9,059 nucleotides of DNA from Lachnospiraceae bacterium (GTDB lineage: Bacteria > Bacillota_A > Clostridia > Lachnospirales > Lachnospiraceae): assembly GCA_017632755.1 (NCBI GenBank), contig JAGBQU010000213.1, positions 1-9,059 on the forward strand. Direction: 5' to 3'. Positions 6,979 to 9,059 of this stretch are shown one piece after another. How positions within the stretch are numbered: position 1 is the first letter of the stretch; every line of letters starts with the position of its first letter. The notes beneath the pieces were generated by a model, which was not told the DNA's origin, ran no database searches, and saw only the letters and a program-made list of their open reading frames with translations. Made by a program: the position numbers and the translations under genes.

Positions 6979-6989
6979 GCATTACCGAA

Positions 6990-9059
6990 TTATTCCGCTT
7001 TTGAAGCTTTCTTTTTGGGAAGTGTCACTCTATCCAGCTCCCAGATCTCGTTCACATATTCCTGTATGGTTCGATCCGAGGTAAACTTACCGGACATAGC
7101 CACATTGAGGATCGCACTCTTCGCCCATTTCTTCTCATCCTTATAGGCTTCCTCAACTCGTTTCTGTGCCTCGGCATAGGAGCGAAAATCCTTCAGTATA
7201 AAGTATGTGTCTGCCTTGGATGTGGAGAGTGTGTTGAGCAGGGAATTGTACAGATCCCTGAATTTCTCCGGATCATTCGGCGCATATGTGCCGTTGATCA
7301 GTTGCATCAGCACCTTGCGGATACCTTCATCGTTGTTAAAGATCTCCATCGGATCGTATCCGCCGAAGTTCTCATAACGGATCACTTCATCGGAGGAGAG
7401 ACCGAAGATAAAGGCATGTTCCTCGCCGACCTCCTCGACGATCTCCACATTCGCACCATCCATGGTGCCGAGTGTCAATGCGCCGTTTAACATGAACTTC
7501 ATGTTTCCGGTACCGGATGCCTCCTTGCTGGCTGTGGAGATCTGTTCGGATACATCCGCTGCCGCAAAGATCCATTCTGCATTGGACACACGATAATTCT
7601 CGATAAACACGATCTTAATCTTTCCGTCGATCGTCGGATCGTTGTTGACTACATCCGCAACGGAATTGATCAGTTTGATCGTCAGCTTTGCATTCCGGTA
7701 TCCGGCAGCCGCCTTCGCACCAAAGATGAAGGTTCTCGGGTAGAAATCCATATCCGGATGTTCTTTGAGCTCATTATACAGATACATGATGTGAAGGATA
7801 TTCAGCAGCTGCCTCTTATACTCATGCAGACGTTTTACCTGTACATCAAAGATGGATCTCGGATCGACCTCGATTCCATTGTGTTCTAAGATATATCTCG
7901 CAAGGCGAACCTTGTTCTGATATTTGATATTCATAAACTCCTGCTGTGCCTTCTCATCATCCGCATAGACCTTCAGTTTTTTCATCTTCGGCAGATCGGT
8001 GATCCATTCCGGTCCGATATGGTCGGTCACCCAGCTTGCGAGAAGCGGATTACCATGCAGAAGGAATCTTCTCTGCGTGATCCCGTTTGTTTTGTTGTTA
8101 AATTTATCCGGCATCATCTCATAGAAATCTTTGAGTTCCTGATTCTTGAGGATCTCCGTGTGAAGTCTTGCCACACCGTTGACCGAGAAACCTGCCACGA
8201 TAGCCAGGTGTGCCATCTTGACCTGTCCGTCATAGATGATGGCCATCTTGCGCACCTTCTCCTGACTGTTCGGATATCTCTGTTGGATCTGCAGAACAAA
8301 TCTGCGGTTGATCTCCTCGATGATCTGATAGATTCTCGGGAGAAGTCTCGAGAACAGCTCGATCGGCCACTTCTCCAATGCTTCCGCCATGATCGTGTGG
8401 TTGGTGTAAGCACAGGTCTTTGTGGTAACCTCCCATGCCTCATCCCATTCCAGACCGTATTCATCCATCAGAATGCGCATAAGCTCCGCAACCGCAACCG
8501 TGGGATGCGTATCGTTCAGCTGGAATACGACTTTCTCATAGAATTTGCGGATATCGGCATGCTTTCTCATATATTTATCCACCGCTTCCTGAACGGATGC
8601 GGAGATAAAGAAATACTGCTGTTTCAGACGGAGTTCTTTGCCCGCATAGTGATTGTCATTGGGATAGAGCACCTCCACGATATTCTTTGCCAGGTTTTCC
8701 TGCTCCACCGCCTTGCGGTAATCGCCCTTGTCAAAATCATCGAGCTTAAAGCACTCCACCGGCTGTGCATCCCAGATACGCAGCGTGTTTACAATGCCGT
8801 TTCCGTATCCTACGATCGGCAGATCATATGGGATCGCCTGTACACTCTGATAATCTTCCTGTTCAAAGATATCCCTGCCGTGCTCATCGCGGTGAACTGT
8901 CACGTAGCCACCGAACTTGACGATCTTGGCATACTCCGGACGGCGCAGTTCAAACGGATTGCCGTCGACAAGCCAGTTATCGGGAACCTCCACTTGATAG
9001 CCGTTTCGGATCTCCTGCTTGAACATACCGTACTTGTAACGGATACCGCAGCCATATGC
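6990..9059 (-). CDS. glgP: Glycogen/starch phosphorylase, N-terminus cut by window edge
   Basis: A pyridoxal-phosphate enzyme of glycosyltransferase family 35 that cleaves alpha-1,4-glucan with phosphate, releasing glucose-1-phosphate in the cytoplasm. 689 residues are visible. The frame is open to the edge and reads YGCGIRYKYGMF before the first internal Met (9026), a known glycogen phosphorylase segment, so about 130 N-terminal residues are missing. Motifs in visible numbering: FQLNDTHP (179-186), YTNHTIMAEALEKW (218-231), NGITQRRFLLHGNP (325-338), DVQVKRLHEYKRQLLN (405-420) and the PLP site EASGTGNMKF (513-522) with cofactor Lys521. The C-terminus ends in a short Lys-rich tail (LPKKKASKAE). 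No frameshift is seen. No intrinsic terminator is evident after the stop, and the promoter of the purine unit begins 12 bases downstream. A link with the UDPGP gene (both handle sugar-1-phosphates) is possible but they are 6 kb apart in separate units. Confidence 0.96.
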   Translation of the reverse strand, partial: AYGCGIRYKYGMFKQEIRNGYQVEVPDNWLVDGNPFELRRPEYAKIVKFGGYVTVHRDEHGRDIFEQEDYQSVQAIPYDLPIVGYGNGIVNTLRIWDAQPVECFKLDDFDKGDYRKAVEQENLAKNIVEVLYPNDNHYAGKELRLKQQYFFISASVQEAVDKYMRKHADIRKFYEKVVFQLNDTHPTVAVAELMRILMDEYGLEWDEAWEVTTKTCAYTNHTIMAEALEKWPIELFSRLLPRIYQIIEEINRRFVLQIQQRYPNSQEKVRKMAIIYDGQVKMAHLAIVAGFSVNGVARLHTEILKNQELKDFYEMMPDKFNNKTNGITQRRFLLHGNPLLASWVTDHIGPEWITDLPKMKKLKVYADDEKAQQEFMNIKYQNKVRLARYILEHNGIEVDPRSIFDVQVKRLHEYKRQLLNILHIMYLYNELKEHPDMDFYPRTFIFGAKAAAGYRNAKLTIKLINSVADVVNNDPTIDGKIKIVFIENYRVSNAEWIFAAADVSEQISTASKEASGTGNMKFMLNGALTLGTMDGANVEIVEEVGEEHAFIFGLSSDEVIRYENFGGYDPMEIFNNDEGIRKVLMQLINGTYAPNDPEKFRDLYNSLLNTLSTSKADTYFILKDFRSYAEAQKRVEEAYKDEKKWAKSAILNVAMSGKFTSDRTIQEYVNEIWELDRVTLPKKKASKAE

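Noticed and set aside
6685..6989. Purine (guanine/adenine) riboswitch or T-box upstream of purO
   Set aside because: No purine-riboswitch core, and no T-box or specifier-loop pattern; the conserved elements fit the ZTP class instead.
6961..6989. Intrinsic terminator for glgP
   Set aside because: Only a 4-bp GCGC dyad is present and no T-tract follows on the minus strand.
6295..7146. Plus-strand open frame (283 codons) crossing purO, the riboswitch leader and the glgP 3' end
   Set aside because: It spans two real minus-strand genes and a structured RNA leader, and its translation is compositionally odd and family-free.

Overview
The window looks like a chromosomal segment of an anaerobic Firmicute, most likely a Lachnospiraceae-type clostridium. 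This rests on the strong AAGGAGG-type ribosome sites, two TTG starts, the protein families present and the overall style of the genes; it is inference, since no rRNA or marker gene is present. Every gene I can support lies on the minus strand, so transcription runs from high to low coordinates. No mobile element, tRNA, rRNA or CRISPR array was seen.

Right end (9059-6990): most of a glycogen phosphorylase (GlgP), cut at its N-terminus by the window edge. A 305-base gap (6989-6685) follows. It is not empty: it holds a candidate sigma-A promoter (6978-6950), a well-formed ZTP (ZMP/ZTP, 'pfl') riboswitch aptamer (about 6944-6845) and a structured linker with mutually exclusive pairings (about 6844-6701).

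Middle (6684-2399): the riboswitch leads into purO (IMP cyclohydrolase of the PurO family), then a stand-alone AICAR transformylase (the C-terminal half of the usual bifunctional PurH), then an aconitase-family hydratase. Gaps are short and I see no internal terminator. Together purO and purH carry out the last two steps of purine synthesis, AICAR (ZMP) to FAICAR to IMP. ZMP is the first enzyme's substrate and, with ZTP, the riboswitch ligand, so the circuit is coherent: when 10-formyl-tetrahydrofolate is short, ZMP/ZTP rises and should switch the genes on. The aconitase-family gene appears to ride on the same transcript, which is less expected. An intrinsic terminator at 2321-2274 closes the unit.

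Left end (2209-1): a protein of unknown function with EF-hand/dockerin-like calcium-binding loops (TTG start), followed by a perfect 14-bp hairpin terminator. Then a sigma-A promoter with a perfect TATAAT drives a small STAS-domain (anti-anti-sigma-like) gene and, 14 bases further on, a UDPGP-family sugar-nucleotide pyrophosphorylase that runs off the left edge.

The most interesting element is the ZTP riboswitch over a split purO-purH pair plus an aconitase-family gene, with an expression platform that lacks an obvious intrinsic terminator.
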